64,000 nucleotides of DNA from Actinomycetota bacterium (GCA_016213645.1 JACQZY010000026.1:1-64000), one strand, 5' to 3'. Positions 32,003-41,396 are shown, numbered from the stretch's first letter. The notes: generated by a model not told the origin, from the sequence alone. Numbers and translations: made by a program.

Positions 32003-34422
32003 TGCGCGTGCCGATGAACTGGCTGGCCGAGTATTGCGATCCGGGGATGGACGCGGCGGCGCTGGCTGATCGCCTGGCGATGACCGGCACCGAGGTTGAG
32101 CGCGTGGTTCGCCACGGTGCGCAAACAACCGAGGGATTTGTGATCGGCAAGGTGCTCACGCGTGAGCAGCATCCAGACGCGGATCGGCTGAGTGTCTGCG
32201 GCGTGGACGTGGGCGAGGGTGAGCCCGTCACGATCGTCTGTGGGGCGCCCAACGTGGACGCCGGCCAGACGGTGGCCGTGGCGCGTCCCGGAGCGGTGAT
32301 GCCCGATGGAACCAAACTGAAGAAGGCAAAGCTGCGCGGCGTGGAGAGCAACGGCATGATCCTCGCCGAGGACGAGCTGGAGATCGGCGGCGATCACAAC
32401 GGCATCATGCAACTGGAGACCGATCCTGCGCTTTCCGGCCGTGAACTGGCGGCCGGAGCGCCGTTGATCGAGGCGCTGGTGCCCGGCGAAGACGTGCTTG
32501 AACTGGAGATCACACCGAACCGTCCCGACTGCCTGGGCGTGTACGGGGTCGCCCGTGAAGTACACGCGATTACCGGCAATCCGCTGGCGTCGTTGCCGAC
32601 CGGTCCGTCGCCAGAGGGTGACGAGACGTTCTCGATCGAGGTTCAAGATCACACGCTCTGCCCGCGCTTCACGGCGCGCGTGTATCGCGACGTAAAGGTG
32701 GGATCGTCACCGCTGTGGCTCAAGCAGCGGTTGTCGGCGGCCGGGCAGCGGCCGATCAACAACGTCGTCGACATCACGAACTATCTGATGCTGCTGACCG
32801 GCCAGCCGATGCACGCGTTCGACATGGACAAAATCCGTGGTGGCAGGCTGGTCATCCGCAACGCCTCCGAAGCCGAGAAGATGACCACGCTTGACGGCGT
32901 GGAGCGCGTTTGCGACGAGCAGACCGTGCTGGTCTGCGACGGCGAAGGACCGTCGGCGATCGCCGGCATCATGGGCGGTGCGATCAGCGAAGTCTCGGAC
33001 GAGACAACCAGCGTGCTGCTTGAAATCGCCACCTGGAACGGCCCGAACATCCATCGCACCAGCCAAAAGCTCGCGTTACGCAGCGAGGCGAGCGGCCGTT
33101 TTGAGAAGGGGCTGTCCGCGGAACTTCCGCTCGAGGTCCAGGAACTCGCGGCCAAGTTGATGACGGAGCTGACCGGTGCGCGACTGACATCGGCAACGAT
33201 CGACGTGGCCGGGGAGATCGCGGCTCCGCGCGCGGTCAAGCTCCGCGCCACGAAGCTCCGCGCATTGCTTGGCGCAGAAATATCCGCGCAGCGGTGCGCG
33301 GAGATCCTCCAGCGGCTGGCCTTCGACGTGGCGGTTGAGGGTGACGACGTTGTCGCCACGCCGCCGCACTTCCGCGCGGCGGACATCACGCGCGAAGCCG
33401 ATCTGATCGAGGAGATCGCGCGCGTCGAGGGGGTAGACAGCATTCCGGCCACGCTTCCGGCGGCACCCGCCGCGATCGGGCGGCTCAGCGGTTCGCAGCG
33501 ATTGAAGCGCCGCATCGAGGATTTGCTGGCCGCCAACGGGTACCACGAGGCGATCACGTGGAGCTTTACGGGTGCGCAGCAGCTCGCGGCGATATCCGCC
33601 GACGGCGCCGCCGCGCCGGAACACGAACTGCTGACGATCGCGAATCCGCTTTCCGAAGACCACTCCGTAATGCGCCCGCTTGCGTTGCCCGGCCTTCTGC
33701 AGGCCGCTAAGCACAATCTCGCGCGCGGCGCTGACGCGGTCAGGCTTTTCGAGGTCGGCGCGGTTTATTCCGGAACTGCCGATGAGCCGCGTGAGCACAC
33801 GGCGATCGCCCTATTGCTGAGTGGACCGGCCGCTGCCGGAACTTGGCGTGACCAAGGCGCCAACGGTGACTTTTACGCGCTGAAGGGCGTCGTCGACGCG
33901 GTCGCGGCCCAGGCCGGCGTGACTCCCGAATATCAGCCGATCGACGCCACGCATCACACATATCTGATCCCGGGCCGGGCCGCGGAGGTGCTGGTCGGCG
34001 ACGTGTCGCTCGGTTGGCTGGGTGAGCTGCATCCGCTGGTCGCGAAGCGCTTCGATCTGCCGGACACGGTTGTGGGCGAATTGAATCTTCAGGCGCTTTC
34101 GGCCCTGTTGCCGGAGCCTGTGACCTACGAACCGATCTCGACATTTCCGCCTGCACGCGAGGACATCGCGGTCGTGGTTGAGGCCGAGCGCACCGCGGAT
34201 GAAGTGCTCGGCGTCGTACGCGAGGCGGGCGGCAAATTGCTCAGCGGCGCCGGGGTGTTCGACGTCTACGAAGGCGAGCAGGTGGGCGAGGGGCGCAAAT
34301 CTCTCGCAATCCGGCTGACCTACTCGGCGCCGGATCGCACGCTCACCGACGACGAGGTCGCCGCCGCTCGCGCGAAGATCACCGAACGACTCGAATCGAT
34401 CGGAGGCTTACTGCGTGGCTAG
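32002..34422 (+). CDS. pheT: Phenylalanyl-tRNA synthetase beta subunit
   Basis: The 806-residue PheRS beta subunit contains, in order, the B1 region and EMAP-II-like tRNA-binding domain (about 40-150, GKVLTREQHPDADRLSVC), the B3/B4 editing domain (NVVDITNYLMLLTGQPMHAFD), B5 (DNA-binding-like), the inactive catalytic-like core and the C-terminal ferredoxin-fold anticodon-binding domain (FPPAREDIAVVVE to RLTYSAPDRTLTDDE). Nothing is truncated. It starts by 1-nt overlap with pheS and its end overlaps argC, joining PheRS and arginine synthesis in one long run. Confidence 0.97.
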   Translation: MRVPMNWLAEYCDPGMDAAALADRLAMTGTEVERVVRHGAQTTEGFVIGKVLTREQHPDADRLSVCGVDVGEGEPVTIVCGAPNVDAGQTVAVARPGAVMPDGTKLKKAKLRGVESNGMILAEDELEIGGDHNGIMQLETDPALSGRELAAGAPLIEALVPGEDVLELEITPNRPDCLGVYGVAREVHAITGNPLASLPTGPSPEGDETFSIEVQDHTLCPRFTARVYRDVKVGSSPLWLKQRLSAAGQRPINNVVDITNYLMLLTGQPMHAFDMDKIRGGRLVIRNASEAEKMTTLDGVERVCDEQTVLVCDGEGPSAIAGIMGGAISEVSDETTSVLLEIATWNGPNIHRTSQKLALRSEASGRFEKGLSAELPLEVQELAAKLMTELTGARLTSATIDVAGEIAAPRAVKLRATKLRALLGAEISAQRCAEILQRLAFDVAVEGDDVVATPPHFRAADITREADLIEEIARVEGVDSIPATLPAAPAAIGRLSGSQRLKRRIEDLLAANGYHEAITWSFTGAQQLAAISADGAAAPEHELLTIANPLSEDHSVMRPLALPGLLQAAKHNLARGADAVRLFEVGAVYSGTADEPREHTAIALLLSGPAAAGTWRDQGANGDFYALKGVVDAVAAQAGVTPEYQPIDATHHTYLIPGRAAEVLVGDVSLGWLGELHPLVAKRFDLPDTVVGELNLQALSALLPEPVTYEPISTFPPAREDIAVVVEAERTADEVLGVVREAGGKLLSGAGVFDVYEGEQVGEGRKSLAIRLTYSAPDRTLTDDEVAAARAKITERLESIGGLLRG

Positions 34423-35425
34423 GGTCGCCGTAATCGGCGCCGCCGGTTTTGCCGGTGCGCTTTGCGCGGACATCGTCTGGCGCCACCCGAAGCTGGAGCT
34501 CACTGCCGTGACGGCGCGTAGCGACGCGGGTGCGCGTCTCTGCGACGTTCATCCGCGCTACGACGTGCCGCTGACGCTCGCCGAGTTCGACGCCGACGCG
34601 GTGGCCGCTTCGGCCGACGCCGCGCTTGTCGCCTATCCGCACGGTGCCGCGGCGCCGGTCGTCGCGCAGCTTCTGGAGCGCGGCCTGAGGGTCGTGGATC
34701 TGTCGGCCGACTTTCGCCTGCCGCGAGACGCCTACGAGAGCTATTACCAGCCGCACGAACACGCGGAACTGTTGAATGAGGCTGTTTACGGACTGACCGA
34801 GCGATATCGCGACCAAATAGCCGGCGCGCGGCTTGTCGCGAATCCCGGCTGTTACCCGACGGCTTCGATTCTCGGGTTGCTGCCGGTGGCGGATCTCGCC
34901 GACGACGTGATCGTGGACGCGAAGTCGGGCGTTTCCGGCGCGGGCCGCGCGGCCACGGACAAGACGCATTTCATCAATGTGGTGGAGAACTTCAGCCCAT
35001 ATGGGGTGGAGAGTCACCGCCACCGCGCGGAGCTGGAAATGGAGCTGCCGGTTGAGCGCATTACATTCACGCCGCACCTGCTGCCGCTCGACCAGGGGCT
35101 GCTTGCAAGCTGTTATTTGCAGCCGAATCGCGAGATCGACGCGATCGAGCTGCGTGAGCGCTTCGACTCCGCGTACGCCGATGAGCCGTTCATCAGGCTC
35201 GCGGGCGCGCCTCCCGGCGTGCGCGACGTGCGCGACACAAACTTCTGCGCCATTCACGCCACGATCGAACAGGCAACCGGCCGCGTGCTCGTTTTCAGCG
35301 CGATCGACAATCTCTGGAAGGGCGCGGCCGGTCAGGCGGTGCAAAACCTCAATCTGATGCTCGGCATGGATGAACGGCTAGGCCTCGTCGGGGGCCAGGG
35401 CGTGGCGGGAAAGGTTGCGCCATGA
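34415..35425 (+). CDS. argC: N-acetyl-gamma-glutamyl-phosphate reductase
   Basis: ArgC makes N-acetylglutamate semialdehyde, the third step of arginine synthesis. The 336-residue protein has the NADP motif GAAGFAGAL at the N-terminus, catalytic C146 in NPGCYPTAS, SGVSGAGRAA, and the late His block SPYGVESHRHRAELE. The GTG start overlaps the pheT stop by 8 nt and has GGAGG 9 nt upstream. It is the first gene of argC-J-B-D, all overlapping by 4 nt. Confidence 0.97.
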   Translation: MARVAVIGAAGFAGALCADIVWRHPKLELTAVTARSDAGARLCDVHPRYDVPLTLAEFDADAVAASADAALVAYPHGAAAPVVAQLLERGLRVVDLSADFRLPRDAYESYYQPHEHAELLNEAVYGLTERYRDQIAGARLVANPGCYPTASILGLLPVADLADDVIVDAKSGVSGAGRAATDKTHFINVVENFSPYGVESHRHRAELEMELPVERITFTPHLLPLDQGLLASCYLQPNREIDAIELRERFDSAYADEPFIRLAGAPPGVRDVRDTNFCAIHATIEQATGRVLVFSAIDNLWKGAAGQAVQNLNLMLGMDERLGLVGGQGVAGKVAP

Positions 35426-36768
35426 GCGACATTCCGCCAGATTCCATTCCGCCAGATTTCACGCCGCCAAGTTCCAGGCCGCTCGACTCCGCACCGACCG
35501 CCGCCGAAGCCCCGCCGCTTTTCGAAGGTCGTTGGTGCTCGTTACCGGAATGTGTCACCGAGCTGGAAGCCGGCACCCTCCCGACCGGATTCAAAGCCGG
35601 GGGTGTGGCCGCGGGCATCAAGCCTTCCGGCAAGCTGGACTTTGGCGCGATCGTCTCGACCGGAGCGGAGACGACATCGGCGGCGCGTTTTACGGTGAGC
35701 AGCGCTCCGGCCGCCCCGGTGCAGGTCTGCCGCACTCGTGTGGACCTGAGCGCGATTCGGGCCGTGATCGCAAACAGCGGCAACGCAAACGCCGCCACCG
35801 GTCCCGTCGGCCGTGACAACGCCTTCTACATGCAAGGAGCCGGAGCGATGGTGGCGGGTGTGGCCGAAAAAAACGTGGCAGTGGCATCGACCGGCGTGAT
35901 CGGTGTGCAGCTCGACACCCGCGCGCTCTCAAAAGGGGCTTCGACGCTTGCGCGCGAGCTGCGCGCGGAGGGCGGAATGGACTTCGCGGCAGCGATCATG
36001 ACCACCGATCTTTGGCCCAAAACCGCATCGCTGCGTGTGGTGTTGCCGTCTGGCGCGGTCACGCTCAGCGCGCAGGCCAAGGGCGCCGGCATGATCGCGC
36101 CGTTGCACGCGCCCGCCGCCCCGCACGCCACGCTGCTGTGCTTCATCGAGACCGATGCCAAGCTGAGCGCCGCGACCGCCGCCGACCTACTCGGCGCCGC
36201 CGTGGCCCAAAGCTTCGACCGCGTGACCGTGGACGGCCAGCTTTCCACCAACGACAGTGTCTTCCTGATCGCCGGCGGCGAGAGCGGGGTGGAGGTTGAG
36301 TCCGGCTCGCCGGATGCGGAGATTTTTCAAAAGGCACTTGATGCGTTGCTGCTGGGCCTGGCGATCGCGATCGTTCGCGACGGCGAGGGCGCGGGCAGGA
36401 TTGGCCGTGTGACGGTCACCGGCGGCGACACACAGCTCTGCGAAAAGACGGCGCGTGCGATTGCCGACTCACCGCTGGTGAAAACCGCACTCAACGGCGG
36501 AGATCCAAACTGGGGTCGCATCATGCAGGCCGCCGGCATGGCCATGGCGACCGCACAACCCGAACCGATCGACATCACGATCGAGGGCGTGAGCGTTGCC
36601 GGCGGTGGCATTCAGAACCGCTTTGACCAGGACGCGCTCAATCAAGCCGTCAGCGGCCCTGAGGTCGAGTACGAAGTAAAGATCCCGGGCCAAGGCGCCA
36701 GTGCGACCGTCTATTTCAGCGACCTTGGCCACGACTACGTAACCCTCAACGCGGAGTACACAACATGA
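35422..36768 (+). CDS. argJ: Bifunctional ornithine acetyltransferase / N-acetylglutamate synthase
   Basis: ArgJ transfers acetyl from N-acetylornithine to glutamate, recycling the acetyl group. The 448-residue protein begins with an unusual Pro/Ser-rich extension with repeats of IPPD (residues 1-35) before the family start. The self-cleavage Ala-Thr pair is kept as A236-T237 (PHATLLCF). The segment between GMIAP and AT is 8 residues (LHAPAAPH) instead of the usual two (as in GMI-x-PNMAT). The oxyanion Thr-Gly region and the C-terminal part with DPNWGRIMQAAGMA are normal. Start and stop overlap argC and argB by 4 nt. Confidence 0.93.
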   Translation: MSDIPPDSIPPDFTPPSSRPLDSAPTAAEAPPLFEGRWCSLPECVTELEAGTLPTGFKAGGVAAGIKPSGKLDFGAIVSTGAETTSAARFTVSSAPAAPVQVCRTRVDLSAIRAVIANSGNANAATGPVGRDNAFYMQGAGAMVAGVAEKNVAVASTGVIGVQLDTRALSKGASTLARELRAEGGMDFAAAIMTTDLWPKTASLRVVLPSGAVTLSAQAKGAGMIAPLHAPAAPHATLLCFIETDAKLSAATAADLLGAAVAQSFDRVTVDGQLSTNDSVFLIAGGESGVEVESGSPDAEIFQKALDALLLGLAIAIVRDGEGAGRIGRVTVTGGDTQLCEKTARAIADSPLVKTALNGGDPNWGRIMQAAGMAMATAQPEPIDITIEGVSVAGGGIQNRFDQDALNQAVSGPEVEYEVKIPGQGASATVYFSDLGHDYVTLNAEYTT

Positions 36769-37613
36769 GCCGTGACATCTCCACGCTCCTCGAAGCGCTT
36801 CCCTACATTCGTGAATTTCACGGCAAGACCGTGGTGATCAAGTACGGCGGCGCCGCGATGATCGACGAACAGCTTCGCGAGGACTTCGCTCGTGACGTCG
36901 TGCTGCTGAAGTACGTGGGCATGAACCCGGTGATCGTTCACGGCGGCGGCAAGGAGATCACCGAGCACATGGAACGGCTCGGGCTTGAAGTCAACTTCGT
37001 CGACGGACTCCGGGTGACCGACCAGGACACCGTGGACGTGGCGAAGATGGTCTTGATCGGCAAGGTCAACAAGGACATCGTCGCGCGCATCAACCGCTAC
37101 GGCCAAGCAGCGGTTGGCATCAGTGGCGACGACGGAGCGCTCTTCAAGGTCAGTAAGACGATGCCCGGCGAACAAGACCTGGGGTTTGTCGGCAAGGTCG
37201 ATCACGTCAACGTTGGCCTGCTCGATCACATCGCGACCGACTACATCCCGGTGATTGCGTCGGTCGGTTCCGATCGCAACGGACAGTCTTACAACATCAA
37301 CGCCGATGAGGCCGCCGGTGCGGTGGCGCATGCACTTCACGCGTATAAAACAATCTTTCTGACCGACGTGGCCGGCTGGCTGAAGGATCCTTCGGACCCG
37401 GATTCGCTGATCACCGGTGCGGGCACCGACGAGCTGGAGCGCGTGCTTGACTCGATCGACGGCGGCATGAAACCCAAGCTGATCGCCTGCATAAACGCGA
37501 TTCGCGGTGGCGGTGATTCCGCGCACATCATCGACGGGCGCGTCGAGCACAGCCTGCTGCTGGAACTGTTCACCGACGCGGGCGTGGGTACGAAGATCGT
37601 CCCCGAACGGTGA
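36765..37613 (+). CDS. argB: Acetylglutamate kinase
   Basis: ArgB phosphorylates N-acetylglutamate, the committed and usually arginine-controlled step. The 282-residue protein has the amino-acid kinase motifs VVIKYGGAAM, VIVHGGGKEI, GLRVTD and NADEAAGAVAHAL. Its N-terminal helix with ALPYIREFHGKT is the kind found in arginine-sensitive hexameric enzymes, so feedback inhibition is likely. ATG overlaps the argJ stop, and its own stop overlaps the argD GTG. Confidence 0.97.
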   Translation: MSRDISTLLEALPYIREFHGKTVVIKYGGAAMIDEQLREDFARDVVLLKYVGMNPVIVHGGGKEITEHMERLGLEVNFVDGLRVTDQDTVDVAKMVLIGKVNKDIVARINRYGQAAVGISGDDGALFKVSKTMPGEQDLGFVGKVDHVNVGLLDHIATDYIPVIASVGSDRNGQSYNINADEAAGAVAHALHAYKTIFLTDVAGWLKDPSDPDSLITGAGTDELERVLDSIDGGMKPKLIACINAIRGGGDSAHIIDGRVEHSLLLELFTDAGVGTKIVPER

Positions 37614-38794
37614 AGTACGTGGGCGTGCTGCCGGAAATCTACGGCGAGGCGTCGTTTCAAACGGCCAACTACGCGCGCTTCGGCGTGGAGTTCGCGCGCG
37701 GAGAAGGGGCGTATCTTTACGACCGCGACGGCAACGCATACCTGGACCTGCTTTGCGGCCTGGGCGTGACCAGCATCGGTCACTGCCACGCGCGCGTGGT
37801 CGATGCCGTGCGTGCGCAGACCGGCGAGCTGATGCACGCCTCCAACTTGTTTTGGACCCGTCCAGCGGAGGATCTGGCTCGCGAACTCGTGGCGAGATCG
37901 TTCGCCACCAAGGCATTCTTCTGCAACTCCGGAGCAGAAGCAAACGAGGCGGCAATTAAGCTGGCCCGCGCCCATGCCACCGCGGCGGGCAGGCCGGGAC
38001 GCGACATCGTCGTGCTGGAGCAGGCATTTCACGGCAGAACCTTCGGCGCCCTGTCGGCCACGCCTCAGGAAGATAAGCAGGCTCCGTTCAAGCCACTCGT
38101 GCACGGATTCAAGACCGCGCCACGCGACGACGCGGCGGCGCTGGCGGGGATGATCGACGAGCAGACCTGCGCCGTGCTGCTCGAACCCGTACAGGGCGAA
38201 TCCGGCCCGTACGCGATCTCCAACGATCTTCTGATCGCCGCGCGCGAGGCATGCGACGCGGTCGGCGCGCTGCTGATATTTGACGAAGTGCAGTGCGGCA
38301 TGGGGCGCACCGGCAGCTTGTTTGCCTATGAGCAGACAGCGGTGGTTCCGGACGTCGTAACTTTGGCCAAGGCGCTTGGCGGAGGACTGCCGATCGGGGC
38401 GATGCTCGCGGCTGAACATTGTGCCGATTCCCTGAGGCCGGGTTACCACGGTTCCACCTTCGGCGGCAATCCTGTAGCGTGCGCCGCCGCCGGTGCGGCG
38501 CTGGAGGTCATCACCGATCCGGCGGTCGCCGAGAACGGCCGCCAGATTGCCGAGTTGCTGCGCGACTTGCTCAAATCGCTGGGACGCGTGAGCGGCCGAG
38601 GGCTGATGATCGGCCTGACTCCCGGCGATCAGATCGACGCGCCGACGGTGGTGAACGAACTGTTGTTTGAGCATCGAGTTGTGATCAATGCGACCGGTCC
38701 GCACAGCTTGCGTCTGCTCCCACCGCTGACGCTCACCGAGGAACAGGCTCGATTCGGAGCCGCGGCGATCACCAGCGCCGTCGAAAACGCCTAA
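37610..38794 (+). CDS. argD: Acetylornithine aminotransferase
   Basis: ArgD converts N-acetylglutamate semialdehyde to N-acetylornithine with PLP and glutamate. The 394-residue class III aminotransferase shows LYDRDGNAYLDLLCGLGV, FFCNSGAEANEAAIKLAR, HGRTFGALSAT, LIFDEVQCGMGRTG, the PLP lysine in TLAKALGGGLPIGAM, and HGSTFGGNPVACAAA. It starts at a GTG within the argB stop. The genes that often follow, argF and argR, are not here. A 353-bp non-coding stretch comes before argG. Confidence 0.96.
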   Translation: MKYVGVLPEIYGEASFQTANYARFGVEFARGEGAYLYDRDGNAYLDLLCGLGVTSIGHCHARVVDAVRAQTGELMHASNLFWTRPAEDLARELVARSFATKAFFCNSGAEANEAAIKLARAHATAAGRPGRDIVVLEQAFHGRTFGALSATPQEDKQAPFKPLVHGFKTAPRDDAAALAGMIDEQTCAVLLEPVQGESGPYAISNDLLIAAREACDAVGALLIFDEVQCGMGRTGSLFAYEQTAVVPDVVTLAKALGGGLPIGAMLAAEHCADSLRPGYHGSTFGGNPVACAAAGAALEVITDPAVAENGRQIAELLRDLLKSLGRVSGRGLMIGLTPGDQIDAPTVVNELLFEHRVVINATGPHSLRLLPPLTLTEEQARFGAAAITSAVENA

Positions 38795-39147
38795 ATTGCG
38801 ACAAATAGGCGGCTCTGCTACGCCGCGGATCATTGAAACCAGGTAGAACACAATCTATGGAGCAACTGCGAAATGAAGTTGCCGCGCGCGCGCCGTCGCC
38901 CCTCCAAGCAAAGGACGGCCGTGAAAATCCGCGAAAGCGCGGTACGCCGCCGGAAACGGGATTCCGCACTTACCGTTCCGGACGACAAATGCGTGAAGCG
39001 GTATCAGCCGTGGTGCAAGCATCTCGCTGGGTGCGCCACAGCACACCCGGATTCTGATTCGCGAGCCTGCCGCGCCCCGGCGGCTGGGCTCGCGCTCCGG
39101 GTCGTGATGTGGCGCGCGCGGCAGTCGGCTAGGCTGCCCGCTCGATA
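38795..39147. other. Intergenic region between argD and argG
   Basis: No convincing gene is seen. Overlapping small open frames exist, for example an ATG at 38857 for 66 residues ending 39057 behind TAGAAC, but third-position GC is low for this genome and no family is recognisable. No terminator with a T-tract or recognisable ArgR palindrome is visible. Confidence 0.45.
39130..39135 (+). promoter_or_regulatory. -10-like hexamer before argG
   Basis: TAGGCT ends 12 nt before the argG ATG. No ribosome-binding site is present, so a very short or absent leader is likely, and argG has its own promoter separate from argCJBD. Confidence 0.4.
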
Positions 39148-40425
39148 ATGAGCGATCAAACAGACCACAGCCCCGGTTCGCCGGCCGAGTTCGTAACGAC
39201 CTCCTACGAGGCCCACCCCGACCAGGTCGGTCGCGTGCTTCTGCTTTACAGCGGCGGGCTGGACACCAGCGTGATGCTTCACTGGATCCAGCAGAAATAT
39301 GGCGCGGAAGTCGTGGCGCTGACCGTCAACCTGGGGCAGCCCAAGGAAGACTTCGAAGTTGTCAAAGGAAAGGCGATCGACCTCGGCGCACTGGCCTGCG
39401 AAGTTGTTGACGCTCGCGAGGAGTTTGCCGCGGAATACGTGCTGCCTGCGATCAAGGCCAACGCTCTTTATGGCGGCGGCTACCCGCTGTTTACGGCGCT
39501 CGGCCGCCCGCTAATCGCGAAGCTGGCCGTGGAGTACGCGCGCAAACACGGCTGCGACACGATCGCCCACGGCTGCACCGGAAAGGGCAACGACCAGGTG
39601 CGCATCGAGGCCACGGTCGCCACGCTCGCGCCCGAACTCAAGGTGATCGCGCCGGTGCGAAACTGGCAGATGGGCCGCCAAGAGGAGATCGAGTACTGCC
39701 GCGAGCACGGCATTCCCGTGGCCGGCGGCACCGAGGCCCCGCCGTACTCGATCGACGACAACATGTGGGGCCGCTCGTCGGAGGGCAAGTCGATCGAAGA
39801 TCTCGGCAGCGCGCCGGAGCCGGAGGTGTTCCAGCTTGTGACACGCCCGGAAGATGCCCCGGATGAGCCCGTAGAGATAGAGCTCGAATTTGACCGGGGG
39901 CGTCCGATCGCCCTGGACGGCGAACCGATGGAACTCGTGCCGCTGCTTGAGCGCCTTACGGAACTCGGCTGCCGGCACGGGGTGGGCATCGTCGACCACA
40001 TCGAGGACCGCATCGTCGGTTTGAAGGTGCGAGACATCTACGAAGTGCCCGCGGCGACGATCGTGTTGACCGCCCATAAAGAGCTTGAGAAGCTCGTCTG
40101 CACGAGTCACCAGAACCTCTTCAAGTCTCAGATGGACAACCAGTGGTCCTTTCTCGCGTACGCGGGGCTTTGGTACGAACCGCTGCGCGAGGACCTCGAC
40201 GCGTACATGGACAGCGTCAATGCGCAGGTAACCGGCAAGATCGCGCTGAAGCTTTACAAAGGTTCCGCGACGGTCATCCGCCGCAGCTCTCCCAACGCCG
40301 TCTACGACCAGGAGCTTGCCGGATTCAGCGAGTCCGGCGGACTGTTCAGCCAGCAGGCCAGTCCCGGTTTTATCGAACTTTGGAGCCTTCAGAGCCGCAT
40401 GGCGTACCGAGTACGCAGCAGGTAA
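39148..40425 (+). CDS. argG: Argininosuccinate synthase
   Basis: ArgG joins citrulline and aspartate using ATP, the seventh step of arginine synthesis. The 425-residue protein has the ATP pyrophosphatase P-loop LLLYSGGLDTSVML near residue 32, then YPLFTALGRPLIAKL, AHGCTGKGNDQVRIE and PYSIDDNMWGRSSEG, all family signatures. A 25-residue N-terminal extension precedes the usual start. The last part, SSPNAVYDQELAGF, is normal. It has its own likely promoter and stands apart from the argCJBD operon. Confidence 0.97.
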   Translation: MSDQTDHSPGSPAEFVTTSYEAHPDQVGRVLLLYSGGLDTSVMLHWIQQKYGAEVVALTVNLGQPKEDFEVVKGKAIDLGALACEVVDAREEFAAEYVLPAIKANALYGGGYPLFTALGRPLIAKLAVEYARKHGCDTIAHGCTGKGNDQVRIEATVATLAPELKVIAPVRNWQMGRQEEIEYCREHGIPVAGGTEAPPYSIDDNMWGRSSEGKSIEDLGSAPEPEVFQLVTRPEDAPDEPVEIELEFDRGRPIALDGEPMELVPLLERLTELGCRHGVGIVDHIEDRIVGLKVRDIYEVPAATIVLTAHKELEKLVCTSHQNLFKSQMDNQWSFLAYAGLWYEPLREDLDAYMDSVNAQVTGKIALKLYKGSATVIRRSSPNAVYDQELAGFSESGGLFSQQASPGFIELWSLQSRMAYRVRSR

Positions 40426-40522
40426 ATCACCATTAGTCGGCGAATTTATAGGAAACCTAAAGAATTACTTTCTTTCCGCCGGCCGGGTCGTGTAGTATCC
40501 CGAACTTCTGATCGACAAACAG

Positions 40523-40652
40523 CAGCCTAACTCCTGAGTCCGCTCGGGAGACCGGGGAACCAATTCCCTTGGGGCCAATTCACTTCGGTGGAGGCGCAAG
40601 CTCCTTTCGCGCCAGCCCGTCAGCTAACCCGGTAGGCACGCGAAGGAGGCTG
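40523..40652 (+). ncRNA. Cyclic di-AMP riboswitch (ydaO-yuaA type)
   Basis: The leader carries the conserved ydaO pieces: stem CTCCTGAG/CTCGGGAG at 40531-40550, then ACCGGGGAACCAA, and the diagnostic 3' block CCGTCAGCTAACCCGGTAGGC ending at 40637 (quoted here in part). Terminal CAGCCT (40523-40528) can pair with AGGCTG (40647-40652), which covers part of the GAAGGAGG ribosome-binding site at 40642-40649. Ligand binding should thus hide that site and turn translation off. In actinobacteria this class precedes cell-wall hydrolase genes, as here. Confidence 0.93.
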
Positions 40653-40653
40653 A

Positions 40654-41250
40654 ATGCCGCACACGAACACACACGCACACGAGCACAGACATAAGACAAC
40701 GAAGTCCCGTCTTGCTCTCGCAGCGATTCTGTCGCTGATCATTCTCTCGCTAATCGCCGTTCCCGCCGAAGGCGCGACATCGAAGGCCGCCGACACCGGC
40801 AGCGTCGGATTCCAGGAGACTCCTGCCACCAACCCCGGACTTCGCGCGTCGATCGCCGCCGATGGCCGTACCGCGATTGCGCCCGCCGGCGCGCCGTTGG
40901 AAGTGCAGCAGGCGATCTGGGCGGCAAACAAAATCACCACCAAGCCCTATGTATACGGTGGCGGACACCGACGCTGGACCGACCGGGGCTACGACTGCTC
41001 GGGCACGGTCAGCTTCGCGCTGCACGGCGGCAATCTGCTCGACTCTCCGCTCGACTCTTCGTCGTTCATGAAGTGGGGCGATGCCGGGCCGGGCGCATGG
41101 ATCACGATTTACACGAACCGCGGCCACGCGTACGCAGTCATTGCGGGCCTGCGACTTGACACCTCGGGACCGGGCGAGCGCGGACCGCGCTGGCGTTCGG
41201 CCGAGCGTGACGGCAAGGGCTTCCGCGTCCGTCACCCGGTCGGCCTCTAA
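40654..41250 (+). CDS. NlpC/P60-like peptidoglycan hydrolase, riboswitch controlled
   Basis: The 198-residue protein has a His-rich start (MPHTNTHAHEHRHK), a hydrophobic export segment at about 18-40 and a C-terminal NlpC/P60-like domain. The catalytic Cys is C115 in GYDCSGTVSFAL, and H158 in NRGHAYAVIAG is the partner. PYVYGGGHRRW is also typical. It is expected to cut peptide bonds in peptidoglycan outside the cell. The ATG lies 4 nt after GAAGGAGG, which is part of the c-di-AMP riboswitch expression platform. It is monocistronic and ended by a strong hairpin. Confidence 0.88.
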   Translation: MPHTNTHAHEHRHKTTKSRLALAAILSLIILSLIAVPAEGATSKAADTGSVGFQETPATNPGLRASIAADGRTAIAPAGAPLEVQQAIWAANKITTKPYVYGGGHRRWTDRGYDCSGTVSFALHGGNLLDSPLDSSSFMKWGDAGPGAWITIYTNRGHAYAVIAGLRLDTSGPGERGPRWRSAERDGKGFRVRHPVGL

Positions 41251-41276
41251 GGCTTCTCTCGGATCCCTGACGAATT

Positions 41277-41310
41277 CAAGAAGGACCCGCTTCACGGCGG
41301 GTCCTTCTTG
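41277..41310. terminator. Bidirectional-type hairpin terminator
   Basis: CAAGAAGGACCCGC and GCGGGTCCTTCTTG form a perfect 14-bp stem with a 6-nt loop between two converging genes. The outer A/T-rich part of the stem gives CTTCTTG at the 3' side in both directions. Free T-tracts are short. Confidence 0.75.
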
Positions 41311-41396
41311 ATTCGACTCCTATACCGACTTGGGCGCGGCCTACTTATTGGTTTGCTTGCCCCGCCTGCCCGCGTTTGCGCCTAATCACGAGTCTT

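Noticed and set aside
38857-39057. 66-residue open frame between argD and argG
   Set aside because: Third-position GC is low for this genome, there is no recognisable domain, and the -10-like TAGAAC does not end in T; support is too thin for a gene call.
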